Shown piece after piece: positions 1-7,293 of a DNA stretch of 9,312 nucleotides. The notes below the pieces were generated by a model, which was not told where the DNA came from, searched no databases, and saw only the letters and a list, made by a program, of their open reading frames with translations. A program made the position numbers and the translations under genes. Where the stretch lies: contig DGEQ01000111.1 of the NCBI GenBank assembly GCA_002386045.1, positions 4,447 through 13,758 on the forward strand. Reading direction: 5' to 3'. Every line of letters starts with the position of its first letter. Position 1 is the stretch's first letter. Origin of the DNA: Hungateiclostridiaceae bacterium UBA3922 (GTDB lineage Bacteria > Bacillota > Clostridia > Acetivibrionales > DTU013).

Positions 1-1356
1 GAGGTAGTTGAGGATCTCCATGCAAAGTTCCGGGTATTCTGTATACGCGCCGATCGACCAGATGCGGTTGCCGCCGAGCATGCTCATGCCGTATACAGCC
101 GGCGCTGCATCCTCGGGAACCAGCGGAAGCATCATCTTGCCCTGGTTCATATGCTCGGTCGTGTTGTAGGCGGCTGATCCTGCAAAGTTGAAGATGGAGA
201 AGAATGTGCCGCCTGCCTTGACCTTTTCGGACATCTGGTCCCAGGTCTGCGTCATGGAGTTGGGGTCGAGCAGGTTGTTCTGATAAAGCTTGTTGAAGAA
301 TCTCAACATTTCAAGGTACGGCCCGTTTTCCATGAGCGCATCATAGTATTCGCCGTTCTTTGGATTATACAGGCCCACATGGTGTTCGTCGTAGCCATAG
401 TACGCGGTCGCCATTGATTTGACGTACATGACCATGTCCCCGTCCCAGTCAGGCCAGAGCGATACGGCGTATGTCTCCCTGCCGTTCTCGTCTTTCGGGC
501 AGATCTCCTTCATCTTCTTGAGTAATTCCAGGTAGTCGTCAAGGTTCTTGACCTTGGGATATCCAAGCTGCTTGTACAGGTCCCACCTGATATCCCATGT
601 ATAGAAGAAGCTCTGATGGTCATCCTTGCTCATGGCGACGCCATGGCCGATACCATAGATGTGTCCGTCACCTGATATCTTTCTGTTGGTTTCGAGGGCG
701 ATCTGGCAGTTTTTCCAGATCATCGGGGCATATGTCTTGCAGAGGTCTCCTTCCTCCCAGTCATAGAGAAGCCCCAACTGCACGGCTTTCTTGTACTCAG
801 CGCCGTTGTCGCCCCATACCACGATGTCACCCAGGTCGCCGGATTCCACGAGCGTTTCGTATGTACCTTCCGTGTCCGGGATGATGTTCAGTCTTACGTT
901 GAACTTGTCTTCCAGCAGTGCCGCATACCAGCCGATCTGCGTACCGCTCCAGTTGGCAAGCTGTGAATATACGTCCAGTGTGATGAGTTCCTGTGGTTTT
1001 TCAGCCGCTTCAGTGCTTTCCACCACCTCTATTTCTCCGCTGCCGGCTTGCTCCTGGGATATCGGCTGGTCTTCGGCTGTTCCCGTTCCTGCTTCATCTG
1101 ATGTATCTCCTGCTGCCGGCAGGCCGTCCGCAGCATCACCACCGGCACCGCCTGACGATGTCCCTCCTCCGGACGGATCCTGATCGCCTGCTGGGCCTGA
1201 CTGATCAGTCTTCGATCCGTCGCCTGCCGATACATTCTGACCGTCTGCCGGCTCTTCGCCTTTTGTACAGCCGGTGATCCCAACCACCATGGTAAGGACA
1301 AGCATGATGCTCAGGATCATGGATACGATTTTCCTGATTGCTTTCACCTTTTCCAT
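1..1356 (-). CDS. Sugar ABC transporter solute-binding lipoprotein (partial, C-terminus beyond window)
   Basis: This is the extracellular solute-binding component of the ABC importer whose permeases lie directly upstream. The first 452 residues are present and the frame stays open to the left edge. The N-terminus has a basic start (MEKVKAIRK), a hydrophobic core and a lipobox, GITGC, with the lipidated cysteine at residue 30. Residues 31 to about 122 form a low-complexity linker rich in Gly, Ser, Asp, Glu, Thr and Pro, with only three lysines. The folded part starts near residue 124 (LITLDVYSQLANW) and resembles large LplA-like family 1 binding proteins, with several Trp/Tyr-rich stretches that could contact sugar. 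The ATG at 1354-1356 has an AAAGGG-type ribosome site about 7 bases upstream. A 67-base gap separates it from the LplC-like gene. Ligand unknown; oligosaccharide is inferred from the permease family and the LacI regulator. Confidence 0.9.
   Translation of the reverse strand, partial: MEKVKAIRKIVSMILSIMLVLTMVVGITGCTKGEEPADGQNVSAGDGSKTDQSGPAGDQDPSGGGTSSGGAGGDAADGLPAAGDTSDEAGTGTAEDQPISQEQAGSGEIEVVESTEAAEKPQELITLDVYSQLANWSGTQIGWYAALLEDKFNVRLNIIPDTEGTYETLVESGDLGDIVVWGDNGAEYKKAVQLGLLYDWEEGDLCKTYAPMIWKNCQIALETNRKISGDGHIYGIGHGVAMSKDDHQSFFYTWDIRWDLYKQLGYPKVKNLDDYLELLKKMKEICPKDENGRETYAVSLWPDWDGDMVMYVKSMATAYYGYDEHHVGLYNPKNGEYYDALMENGPYLEMLRFFNKLYQNNLLDPNSMTQTWDQMSEKVKAGGTFFSIFNFAGSAAYNTTEHMNQGKMMLPLVPEDAAPAVYGMSMLGGNRIWSIGAYTEYPELCMEILNYL
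991..1266 (-). other. Long low-complexity tether in the binding lipoprotein
   Basis: This stretch encodes residues 31-122, between lipidated Cys30 and the start of the folded domain. It is almost entirely Gly, Ser, Ala, Asp, Glu, Pro, Thr and Gln and carries a strong negative charge. Lipoprotein linkers of this kind are usually a few tens of residues, so about 90 is long. It probably acts as a flexible spacer lifting the binding domain away from the membrane; that role is inference. Confidence 0.7.
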
Positions 1357-1423
1357 TCAGAGCACCCTTTCATAGATAATATGTTTCATCCGGACCAGCG
1401 CCCGGTAAGCGGTCTTTTTCAAA

Positions 1424-2362
1424 TCAGCCCTTTATGGCTCCAAGCATGATACCCTTGACGAAATGTTTCTGCATGATCGGGTAAACAAGCAGTATCGGTA
1501 TGGTCGTCGCCATCGCGATGGTGTACTTGACGACCTTCGAATTCAGAGTGTTTTCCAGTGCCACGTTCGTGCCTGTGCCGCCGGACATGAGCGCTTCAAG
1601 GTCAGACGCCTTGACAAGGTAAAAATACAGCCTGTGCTGAAGCGTGAACAGGTGCGGCGAACTTTTCATGAGTATCAGTGAATCCTGGAATGAATTCCAG
1701 TTGCCCACGGCGCCGAAGACCGCGATCGTCGCGAGGATAGGTTTCGACAGCGGCCATATGATCTTCCGGAAAATAGTAAAAGTCGACGCGCCGTCTATAA
1801 ACGCGCTTTCCTCAAGTTCGCCCGGGATCGACTCGATATAGGTTTTGACGAGTATGATGTTGAACGGCGCAACGATGCCCGGGATTATGTACGCCATGTA
1901 ATTCTCCGTCAGACCCAGCATCACCATGTTCATATACCACGGTATCAGGCCCGCGTTGAAATACATCGTAATGACGAGGTAGCGGTACCAGAAGCTTCGT
2001 TTCCAGAGCTTCTTCCTGGTCACAAGATATCCCGCCAGGGCACTTGCAAACACCATCAGCGCCGTTCCGAAGATCGTTCTCGTCACGGTCACGATAAATG
2101 CATTTCCAAGGTCGTTGACCTCTTTCAGGGCGATGTAGTTCGAAAAGTTGATCCCGATGGGATAATACGTGACAGCGCCTTTCAGCACGAGGTCATTGTT
2201 GGAGATAGTATTTATAAACAGGTAGTAGAACGGGAATATACAAAGCAGCATAAAGATCGTGAACATCGTGACGTTGATCACATCGAATATGACTTCGCCC
2301 GGACTTTTGCGGTATCCGGAACGCCGGACGTTTCTGACGCTGAGCCCCTTTGAGTTCATCAT
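1424..2362 (-). CDS. LplC-like sugar ABC transporter permease
   Basis: This 312-residue inner-membrane permease belongs to the LplC/YtcP type of carbohydrate ABC importer and would form the translocation channel with the LplB-like partner. About six hydrophobic segments are visible, near residues 28-50, 90-112, 124-145, 152-172, 203-222 and 279-298. The cytoplasmic EAA loop that docks the ATPase is clear at residues 184-208 (EESAFIDGAS followed by FRKIIWPLSKP), and the C-terminus ends HFVKGIMLGAIKG, typical of the family. The length is normal. The start is supported by AGGAGG at 2369-2374. There are two adjacent ATGs, at 2360-2362 (6-base spacer) and 2357-2359 (9-base spacer), and either may be used. 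The ribosome site overlaps the stop codon of the preceding permease, implying translational coupling. Confidence 0.95.
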   Translation of the reverse strand: MMNSKGLSVRNVRRSGYRKSPGEVIFDVINVTMFTIFMLLCIFPFYYLFINTISNNDLVLKGAVTYYPIGINFSNYIALKEVNDLGNAFIVTVTRTIFGTALMVFASALAGYLVTRKKLWKRSFWYRYLVITMYFNAGLIPWYMNMVMLGLTENYMAYIIPGIVAPFNIILVKTYIESIPGELEESAFIDGASTFTIFRKIIWPLSKPILATIAVFGAVGNWNSFQDSLILMKSSPHLFTLQHRLYFYLVKASDLEALMSGGTGTNVALENTLNSKVVKYTIAMATTIPILLVYPIMQKHFVKGIMLGAIKG

Positions 2363-2368
2363 CCTGCA

Positions 2369-2375
2369 CCTCCTA
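2369..2375 (-). promoter_or_regulatory. Ribosome binding site overlapping upstream stop codon
   Basis: On the minus strand the LplB-like gene ends in TAG (2373-2375), and the last two bases of that stop are the first two bases of AGGAGG (2369-2374), the ribosome site of the LplC-like gene. Ribosomes finishing the first permease are therefore placed on the second, a layout suited to making the two channel subunits in equal amounts. Confidence 0.8.
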
Positions 2376-3866
2376 GATTATCCCTTCGCCGCGGATGAAC
2401 TTTGAAATCCTGTTCGCCAACATCAGGAGAGCAATGCTTACCAGTGATTTCGTCATCCCGATTACGGTAGAAAGCGGGATCCTTCCGCCGGTGATACCGA
2501 TGTTGTATACATACAGGTCAAGGACTTCTATCACGTCCTTGTTGTTTGCGTTCTGGAACATCAGGTACTGTTCGAGCCCGTTGCTGAGAGCTCCCGCTAT
2601 GGTGAGCAGCAACAGTACCAGGTATGTTGGCATGAGGCCCGGCACAGTGATATGCCAGACTTTCCGGAAACGGTTCGCACCGTCTATCGTGGCAGCTTCG
2701 TACAGTTCCTGGTCGATCCCCGCGATCGCGGCAATGTAAACTATGGCACTCCAGCCAAGGCTCTTCCACATGCCCCACAGAAGCATCTTGAGCCACGTAT
2801 TTTCCGCACTCATCAGCCAGTTGACATTCCGGTTTGCATTGAAAAGTTCAAGGAACGAATTCAAAAAGCCTTCCGTACTGAATATGGCAAGAGCGATAGC
2901 ATACACCAGCACCCAGCTTATAAAGTTGGGTATGGTGGTCAATGTCTGGACAACACGTTTGAAACGGTTGCTTTTGATCTCATTTAGCAGGATCGCGAAT
3001 GCCATCGGCACCCAACTCGTCAGGATGCCAAGGCCGCTCATCACCAGCGTGTTCCTCATGACCCGTACTATATCCTTTACCGTTGCCTGGTTCCGGAACA
3101 GTATCGTAAACCATTTGAACCCTACGAAATTCTCCCGGCTCAACGTGCCGCCCGCTTCGTAATCGAAGAACGAATAGCGCCATCCGTACAGCGGAAGGTA
3201 CAGGAATACAAACGCCAGGATCAGGATGGGCAGCAGCATGAGGAAGAGAGAGTACTTTTCCGGCATCTCCATTTTTTCTTCTTTTGGGAGCCGCCTCTCG
3301 GAAACAAGTATTATAAGGCTGACCACGAATAAAACGACCGCAAGGCCCGCATAGAAATAGAAAACGGAAGGGAACACCACCTGCGCACGCCTTGCGCCCC
3401 TGGAAGCCTGGAGTTCCAGGTAAGCCTTATAGATCCCGTACAGTCCGCCGGCCGTCAGAAGGGACCCCACGAAAGGGAACCAGGCTCCGCGGGATTTCAT
3501 ACGGTTGTTGCCCAGAGACATGCATCCCCCGATCCCGCAAAGGACCGCACCGGCAATGACGACGGCTGATGCGGCGCTCAGCAATACGAACGTGGACTTG
3601 CTTACCGCGCCCTGCCTGAACATTGCCGTAAACCTGGTAGTAAGGTTCGAAAACGACAGCCCTGTCGTAAACAGTGAAATATTCCTGTTTATCAGGTTCG
3701 AAATGCGTGCCGGGTTAAGCCCGGGGAAAAACAAGCTCAGGCACAGGACAAGTGAACATATGCGAAGGATGCCGTGCAGTATCACGGACGGTTTCGCAGC
3801 TCCGGGAACATTGACGGTAACAGGTTTGTTCGGTTGTATAGCCGTGTTGTTCGCAGTGTTACTCAT
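2373..3866 (-). CDS. LplB-like sugar ABC transporter permease with extra N-terminal membrane domain
   Basis: This 497-residue permease is the partner of the LplC-like subunit. The conserved part, residues about 200 to 497, matches an ordinary LplB-type permease: MPEKYSLFLMLLPILILAF, then an YGWRYSFFDY region, several membrane segments, and the EAA loop at 390-413 (EAATIDGANRFRKVWHITVPG). The C-terminus RISKFIRGEGII is also typical. In front lies an extra segment of about 190 residues with four hydrophobic stretches near 29-48, 92-116, 128-150 and 163-189. LplB proteins are usually around 300 residues, so this is an unusual fusion. I place the start at ATG 3864-3866, preceded by AAGGAG with a 10-base spacer. 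A start at 3960-3962 is also open but lies inside a hairpin and lacks a ribosome site. The gene sits 111 bases after the surface protein gene. Confidence 0.92.
   Translation of the reverse strand: MSNTANNTAIQPNKPVTVNVPGAAKPSVILHGILRICSLVLCLSLFFPGLNPARISNLINRNISLFTTGLSFSNLTTRFTAMFRQGAVSKSTFVLLSAASAVVIAGAVLCGIGGCMSLGNNRMKSRGAWFPFVGSLLTAGGLYGIYKAYLELQASRGARRAQVVFPSVFYFYAGLAVVLFVVSLIILVSERRLPKEEKMEMPEKYSLFLMLLPILILAFVFLYLPLYGWRYSFFDYEAGGTLSRENFVGFKWFTILFRNQATVKDIVRVMRNTLVMSGLGILTSWVPMAFAILLNEIKSNRFKRVVQTLTTIPNFISWVLVYAIALAIFSTEGFLNSFLELFNANRNVNWLMSAENTWLKMLLWGMWKSLGWSAIVYIAAIAGIDQELYEAATIDGANRFRKVWHITVPGLMPTYLVLLLLTIAGALSNGLEQYLMFQNANNKDVIEVLDLYVYNIGITGGRIPLSTVIGMTKSLVSIALLMLANRISKFIRGEGII
3297..3791 (-). 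other. Extra four-helix membrane region fused to LplB-like permease
   Basis: This stretch encodes residues 26-190 of the permease. It has four hydrophobic segments separated by short basic or polar loops, including GNNRMKSRGAW and LQASRGARRAQ. An even number of helices would leave the orientation of the permease core unchanged. I recognise no catalytic or ligand motif. It could regulate the transporter or contact the surface proteins; both ideas are speculation. Confidence 0.65.
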
Positions 3867-3934
3867 AACAGATGTTCTCCTTAACGATAAAGCTGGTATC
3901 ACGTATCGTAAGGGCTGCACGAACAAGGGGATCA

Positions 3935-3964
3935 GGGCGCGGCCCGCCTGAAGGGGCCGCACCC
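3935..3964 (-). promoter_or_regulatory. Intercistronic GC-rich hairpin after the surface protein gene
   Basis: An 11-base stem (3935-3945 with 3954-3964) with an 8-base loop lies 13 bases after the stop codon of the surface protein. On the minus-strand RNA every position pairs, one as G-U. The sequence that follows (TGATCCCCTTG) has no U-tract, so it does not look like a full terminator. Hairpins here often protect the upstream message from 3' decay or partly block readthrough, which would give more surface protein than permease. Confidence 0.65.
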
Positions 3965-3977
3965 TTTAGCTTGTACA

Positions 3978-6131
3978 TCAGGCTTTCTTTTTTCTCCTTG
4001 CAGTCAGGAAAATGCCAAACGATGTAATCGCGCCGCCCAATGCAAACATGATCTCGCCCGGTACTCCGCCGGTCCCGGGCAATTCGCCGGAAGTTGCCGA
4101 ACCTGCCGATGCGCCCTGCGCGCCGGCATCCTTGCTGAGCCCGGAAACCGTAAAGGTTATGGTAATGCTCTTTTCCGGCATGCTGTACGAGATAGCCTGT
4201 GTCCCGGTCGAAGTGTATTCGTTGAGTATGTCTATCTGTGCATATTCACCGTCAGTATTGACCGTAAACTTCGTCTGGGCCTTGCCGCCGTCAAAGGATG
4301 TCTTCACGTCGCTTATGGTCACAAGCCCCTTATCGATCAGCACGCTGGGTATGTCAGTGGAGACGAACAGCATGCGGATGAAGGTATCGGTACCCAGACC
4401 CATTGGACCAAGTTCGACACCGACCGTATATGTTCCGTTGCCGGTAACGGCTGCATCTGTGAATGATCCGCCGTAATCGACCTGGTTGTTGTCGTCATCC
4501 CATCCGGTCAGGTGTGTGAAGTTATCGGTGTGCTTGCCGTAATTTTTTTCGTTCCACTGGTTCCTGAAAATATAGGATTCCGTCTGTATTCCGAAGTAAG
4601 CATTGTAATCGGCTGCCAGGGCGGCATCGATGTCGATCTCCGCCTCTTTCTCCTTCTTCGGCCTTTCACCGCGGATGAATGCGAATTCGACTTCCATGGT
4701 TTCCACGGATTCGAAATCGGCCGGGTCGACTATCATCCAGCCGGCGCCATCCAGGTTCCCGTCATAGGAACGCGCATTGTCCGGAAGCTCGCTGACCCAC
4801 TCGTTGTATATGTTCATGCGGGTCTCTTTTCTGTCATCCGAGCTTGTATAGCCTTTCGAAAACTCTATTTCCTTTCCGTTGACCCTGATGGATCTGATCA
4901 TTATGAACCAGCCGGGATGCGAAATCTCTGCATCCTTTATGCCAAGAGCGGTGAACGCTACGCCGGATGCTGCTTTATCCTCAGTGCCCGTGAAGTCGAG
5001 TGCGACTTTGTAATAGCCGGGATCCGTCACTGTCGCGTTCGTCGCTTTGACATCTGCCGGCTCGTCGTCAATGAAATATGTGTATTTCCAGGCCGTATCG
5101 GCGTACATGATATATGCCTCAGCCGTCGGCTGTATAAATTCGAACGTTACTTCAACGGTTTCGACTGAATCAAACGCTTCCTTGTCAACGATCATCCAGG
5201 CAGCATCGTCAACTTCACCGTCGTAAGACCTGGCATCGTCGGGAAGCTCTCCGACCCACTCATTGTAAATGTTCATACGGGTGACTACCTTGTCGTCCGA
5301 ACTTGTATAGCCTTTTTTGAAGCTAATCGATTTGCCGTTGACCTTGATATCCCTGATTTTAATGAAATAGCCCGGGAATGTCCTTTCACCGGTCTTTATG
5401 CCGAGCGCGGTGAAAGCGAGGCCGGATGCCACTTTATCCTCTGTCTGCGTAAAGTCGAGACCTACAGTATATGTGCCGGGTCCGGTGATGGTAGCGTTCG
5501 TTGCAGCTACGCCGTTTTCCGGCTCGCCGCCCCAGTACTGGTACTTCCAGTCTGCATCGGCATACATCAGGTACGCAAGGTCCGACGGCGCATGCAGCCT
5601 GAAGGAAACTTCGATCGTCTTTACGGAAGCGAAAGCCTCTTTGGATACAATAACGGCCGACACATCGGAAATGTCATTGTCAAAGCTCCTTGCGTCGTAA
5701 GGTATCTCCGCGACCCACTCGTTGTAAATATTCATACGGGTCACAATACCGTCATCAGAGCTTGTATAACCTTTAGTGAATTCGATTTCTTCTCCGTTGA
5801 TGCTGATCGACAGAAGTTCGATCGTGTGGAAGGGATAGTAAAGTTCGCCCTGGTCGATGCCAAGCGCTGTGAAAGCTATGCCCTTCGCCTCACCATCCTT
5901 GGTCCCGGTGAAGTCAAGGCTGACCGTGTATTCCCCCGGACCGGTCACATCTGCATTGACTGCCTTTACGCCGGAGCCATCATCAGCGCCCCAGTACTGG
6001 TTCGTCCATGAAGCATCGGCATACATCAGATACGCATATGGGATATCTTCGGTCGTATCTGCCACAGCAGGCACGGATGCGATGCTGATCAACAGGACCA
6101 ATGCCAGCATTAGTGAAATGAGCTTCTTCAT
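3978..6131 (-). CDS. Sortase-anchored surface protein with tandem 153-residue repeats
   Basis: This 717-residue exported protein is likely attached to the cell wall. It begins with a signal peptide (MKKLISLMLALVLLISIASV, predicted cleavage after AVA at residue 24) and ends with LPGTG at 684-688, a hydrophobic segment and the tail ARRKKKA, the classic sortase layout. Between them are three copies of a module at residues 33-180, 186-333 and 339-486, spaced exactly 153 residues apart. They share AYxMYAD, VTGPGxYTV, AFTALGI, KGYTSSDD and TRMNIYNEWV. After a charged linker (488-500), residues about 511-664 look like a diverged fourth copy. There are no cysteines. The beta-rich pattern suggests Ig-like or carbohydrate-binding folds, but I do not recognise a named family and see no catalytic motif. 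AAAGGAG lies about 9 bases before the ATG. It sits between the LacI gene and the permeases, so a role in capturing the transported substrate is a reasonable inference. Confidence 0.85.
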   Translation of the reverse strand: MKKLISLMLALVLLISIASVPAVADTTEDIPYAYLMYADASWTNQYWGADDGSGVKAVNADVTGPGEYTVSLDFTGTKDGEAKGIAFTALGIDQGELYYPFHTIELLSISINGEEIEFTKGYTSSDDGIVTRMNIYNEWVAEIPYDARSFDNDISDVSAVIVSKEAFASVKTIEVSFRLHAPSDLAYLMYADADWKYQYWGGEPENGVAATNATITGPGTYTVGLDFTQTEDKVASGLAFTALGIKTGERTFPGYFIKIRDIKVNGKSISFKKGYTSSDDKVVTRMNIYNEWVGELPDDARSYDGEVDDAAWMIVDKEAFDSVETVEVTFEFIQPTAEAYIMYADTAWKYTYFIDDEPADVKATNATVTDPGYYKVALDFTGTEDKAASGVAFTALGIKDAEISHPGWFIMIRSIRVNGKEIEFSKGYTSSDDRKETRMNIYNEWVSELPDNARSYDGNLDGAGWMIVDPADFESVETMEVEFAFIRGERPKKEKEAEIDIDAALAADYNAYFGIQTESYIFRNQWNEKNYGKHTDNFTHLTGWDDDNNQVDYGGSFTDAAVTGNGTYTVGVELGPMGLGTDTFIRMLFVSTDIPSVLIDKGLVTISDVKTSFDGGKAQTKFTVNTDGEYAQIDILNEYTSTGTQAISYSMPEKSITITFTVSGLSKDAGAQGASAGSATSGELPGTGGVPGEIMFALGGAITSFGIFLTARRKKKA
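3981..4082 (-). other. LPGTG sortase sorting signal
   Basis: This encodes residues 684-717: LPGTG, then GVPGEIMFALGGAITSFGI as the membrane-spanning part, then the positive tail ARRKKKA. A sortase would cut between Thr and Gly and link the protein to peptidoglycan. The preceding 20 residues are Gly/Ser/Ala-rich, as expected for a wall-spanning spacer. No sortase gene is in the window. Confidence 0.9.
4140..4601 (-). repeat. Diverged fourth copy of the surface-protein module
   Basis: Residues about 511-664 keep the order of landmarks in the three clear repeats. An aromatic opening (AYFGIQTESYIFRNQW) is followed by AVTGNGTYTVGVEL matching VTGPGTYTVGLDF, LFVSTDI at the place of FTALGI, IDILNEYTS at the place of MNIYNEWVS, and ITITFTVSGL matching the closing EVTFEF strand. 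Identity is low, so this rests on motif order. The GYTSSDD motif is not conserved. Confidence 0.6.
4674..6035 (-). repeat. Three tandem 459-bp coding repeats
   Basis: Units at 5592-6035, 5133-5576 and 4674-5117 encode the three clear modules. The period is exactly 153 codons, judged from the AYLMYAD, VTGPG and GYTSSDD landmarks, with no net gap between copies. By eye roughly half or more of the residues match between copies 1 and 2. The strongest conservation is in the KGYTSSDD to NEWV to DARS(Y/F)D stretch. The copies have diverged at DNA level, so the duplication is not recent. Confidence 0.9.
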
Positions 6132-6222
6132 TATGTATTACTCCTTTCTTTTATTATTTGATATCTATCACAACCGCCGATGCGGTCCCATACCGGTCAT
6201 GATATGATCCTGCCCTGTCCGG

Positions 6223-7224
6223 TCAACCTATTTTCTTTACAGATTTCCCGGGCTGAATGGTCCCGCTGACATATACCTGTTCCTCGTGTTTTTTCATCGG
6301 TCCTTCGATCTGCTCTATCAGTTTGATCACAGCCTGTTCTCCGATCTTCTGGGCATCCTGGCGATAGGTGGCAAGCCGCGGCCGCAGATGCGAGGCAAGG
6401 TCGATACCGTCGAAGCCGACCACGCTTATATCGTCCGGCACGGTAAGGCCGCGTTTTTCAAACACCCTCAGCCCGCCGAGATACGAGTAGTCATCCGGGT
6501 AAATGATGCACGTCGGAGGATCCGGGAGTGATAAGAGCTGTTTTGTCGCCTCGGCGCTTGCCTCGGGATCGTGGTACTTGCCCTTCACTATATATTCTGC
6601 GGGCGTCCGGATGCCCAGTTCCATGCAGCCCTTGTAAAAGCCTTCGATACGCTTCTGCGTGATATAGCCGTTTTCCTGGCCATGGATGAAAGCTATCTTC
6701 CTGTGTCCCATGCCCGCGACATAATGGACGATTTCCACCATGCTCGCCACATTGTCCGTCATAACCGACACGCATCCGGAAAAAACGTGGTCCAGCACGA
6801 CGATCGGCAGTTCGCTGGCTGCAAGTTCGACTACTTCGGGATCCTCGAACCGCGCTTCCATGATTATCACACCGTCACAGTTGCGGTAAGCCGAATGGTT
6901 GTAAAAGCTCATTTTGTAATTTCCGACACGGTCGCTGACGAACATTATGTCATACCCGAGGTCCATCGCAGTATTGCGGATGCTGTCGAGAACGTTTGCG
7001 AAGTATTCATGGTTTATCTGGTCGGCAAACAAAACGCCTATCAGGTAAGATCGTTTGGTCTTGAGAGAACGTGCGGCAGCGTTCGGGCGGTACCCCAGGT
7101 CACGCGCCACTTTCCTTATACGCTCGGCCGTGGCCGGGTTGACGTCCGGCTGGCCGTTCATAGCCTTTGATACGGTAGAAACCGATACGCCGCATATCTC
7201 TGCTATCTGCTTGAGCGTTACCAA
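6223..7224 (-). CDS. LacI-family transcriptional regulator
   Basis: This 333-residue DNA-binding repressor is probably released by a sugar ligand and controls the downstream uptake genes. An N-terminal helix-turn-helix (residues 4-23, LKQIAEICGVSVSTVSKAMN) is followed by the hinge helix (RPNAAARSLKTKRS, 46-59, with the Leu that normally wedges into a central CpG). A periplasmic-binding-protein-like sensor domain runs from IGVLFADQI (62) to the end, with FDGIDLASHLRPRLAT near 271-286 as usual in the family. I choose the TTG at 7222-7224: it gives MVTLKQIA, the expected family start, with GGAGG (7231-7235) at a 6-base spacer. An ATG further out, at 7296, would lie upstream of the promoter and operator and is not credible. 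It is first in the operon, 91 bases before the surface protein gene. Confidence 0.94.
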   Translation of the reverse strand: MVTLKQIAEICGVSVSTVSKAMNGQPDVNPATAERIRKVARDLGYRPNAAARSLKTKRSYLIGVLFADQINHEYFANVLDSIRNTAMDLGYDIMFVSDRVGNYKMSFYNHSAYRNCDGVIIMEARFEDPEVVELAASELPIVVLDHVFSGCVSVMTDNVASMVEIVHYVAGMGHRKIAFIHGQENGYITQKRIEGFYKGCMELGIRTPAEYIVKGKYHDPEASAEATKQLLSLPDPPTCIIYPDDYSYLGGLRVFEKRGLTVPDDISVVGFDGIDLASHLRPRLATYRQDAQKIGEQAVIKLIEQIEGPMKKHEEQVYVSGTIQPGKSVKKIG

Positions 7225-7240
7225 GGTGAGCCTCCAAAAA

Positions 7241-7258
7241 TACGAAATCGTTTTCGTA
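7241..7258 (-). promoter_or_regulatory. LacI-type operator O1
   Basis: TACGAAATCGTTTTCGTA is centred on CpG (7249-7250). The two 8-base half-sites match at 7 of 8 positions, the classic pattern bound by LacI-family proteins with a hinge leucine. It lies over the predicted transcription start and just before the ribosome site of the regulator gene, so bound repressor should block its own operon. It also partly resembles a CcpA catabolite site but differs at the outer T and A. Confidence 0.8.
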
Positions 7259-7263
7259 ATATA

Positions 7264-7293
7264 ATAATAAAATGTTTTATAGGCAATTGTCAA
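7264..7293 (-). promoter_or_regulatory. Main promoter of the LacI-surface protein-transporter operon
   Basis: On the minus strand, TTGACA (7288-7293) is a perfect -35 box. An 18-base spacer and TATTAT (7264-7269) follow, five of six matches to the -10 box. Transcription would begin near 7257, at the edge of O1. I found no convincing separate promoter in the 91-base gap before the surface protein gene, so this one may drive all five genes. Confidence 0.82.

Noticed and set aside
3867..3962. 32-residue N-terminal extension of the LplB-like permease
   Set aside because: The extended start lies within the intercistronic hairpin and has no ribosome site, while ATG 3864-3866 has AAGGAG at a normal spacing.
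4512..5168. 218-codon plus-strand frame opposite the surface protein gene
   Set aside because: It is the antisense shadow of the repeat-containing gene and recurs in shorter form at the other repeats. It has no ribosome site and no plausible protein features.
4674..6035. CRISPR-like or mobile-element repeats
   Set aside because: The repeats are long, in-frame coding modules inside one gene. They lack the short identical repeats and unique spacers of CRISPR arrays, and there is no transposase.
6132..6222. Separate promoter for the surface protein gene
   Set aside because: AT-rich hexamers are present near 6150 but no -35 box at a proper spacing pairs with them. Readthrough from the LacI promoter is simpler.
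6571..7170. 199-codon plus-strand frame opposite the LacI gene
   Set aside because: It lies entirely within the well-supported regulator gene on the other strand and shows no recognisable domain or start signal.
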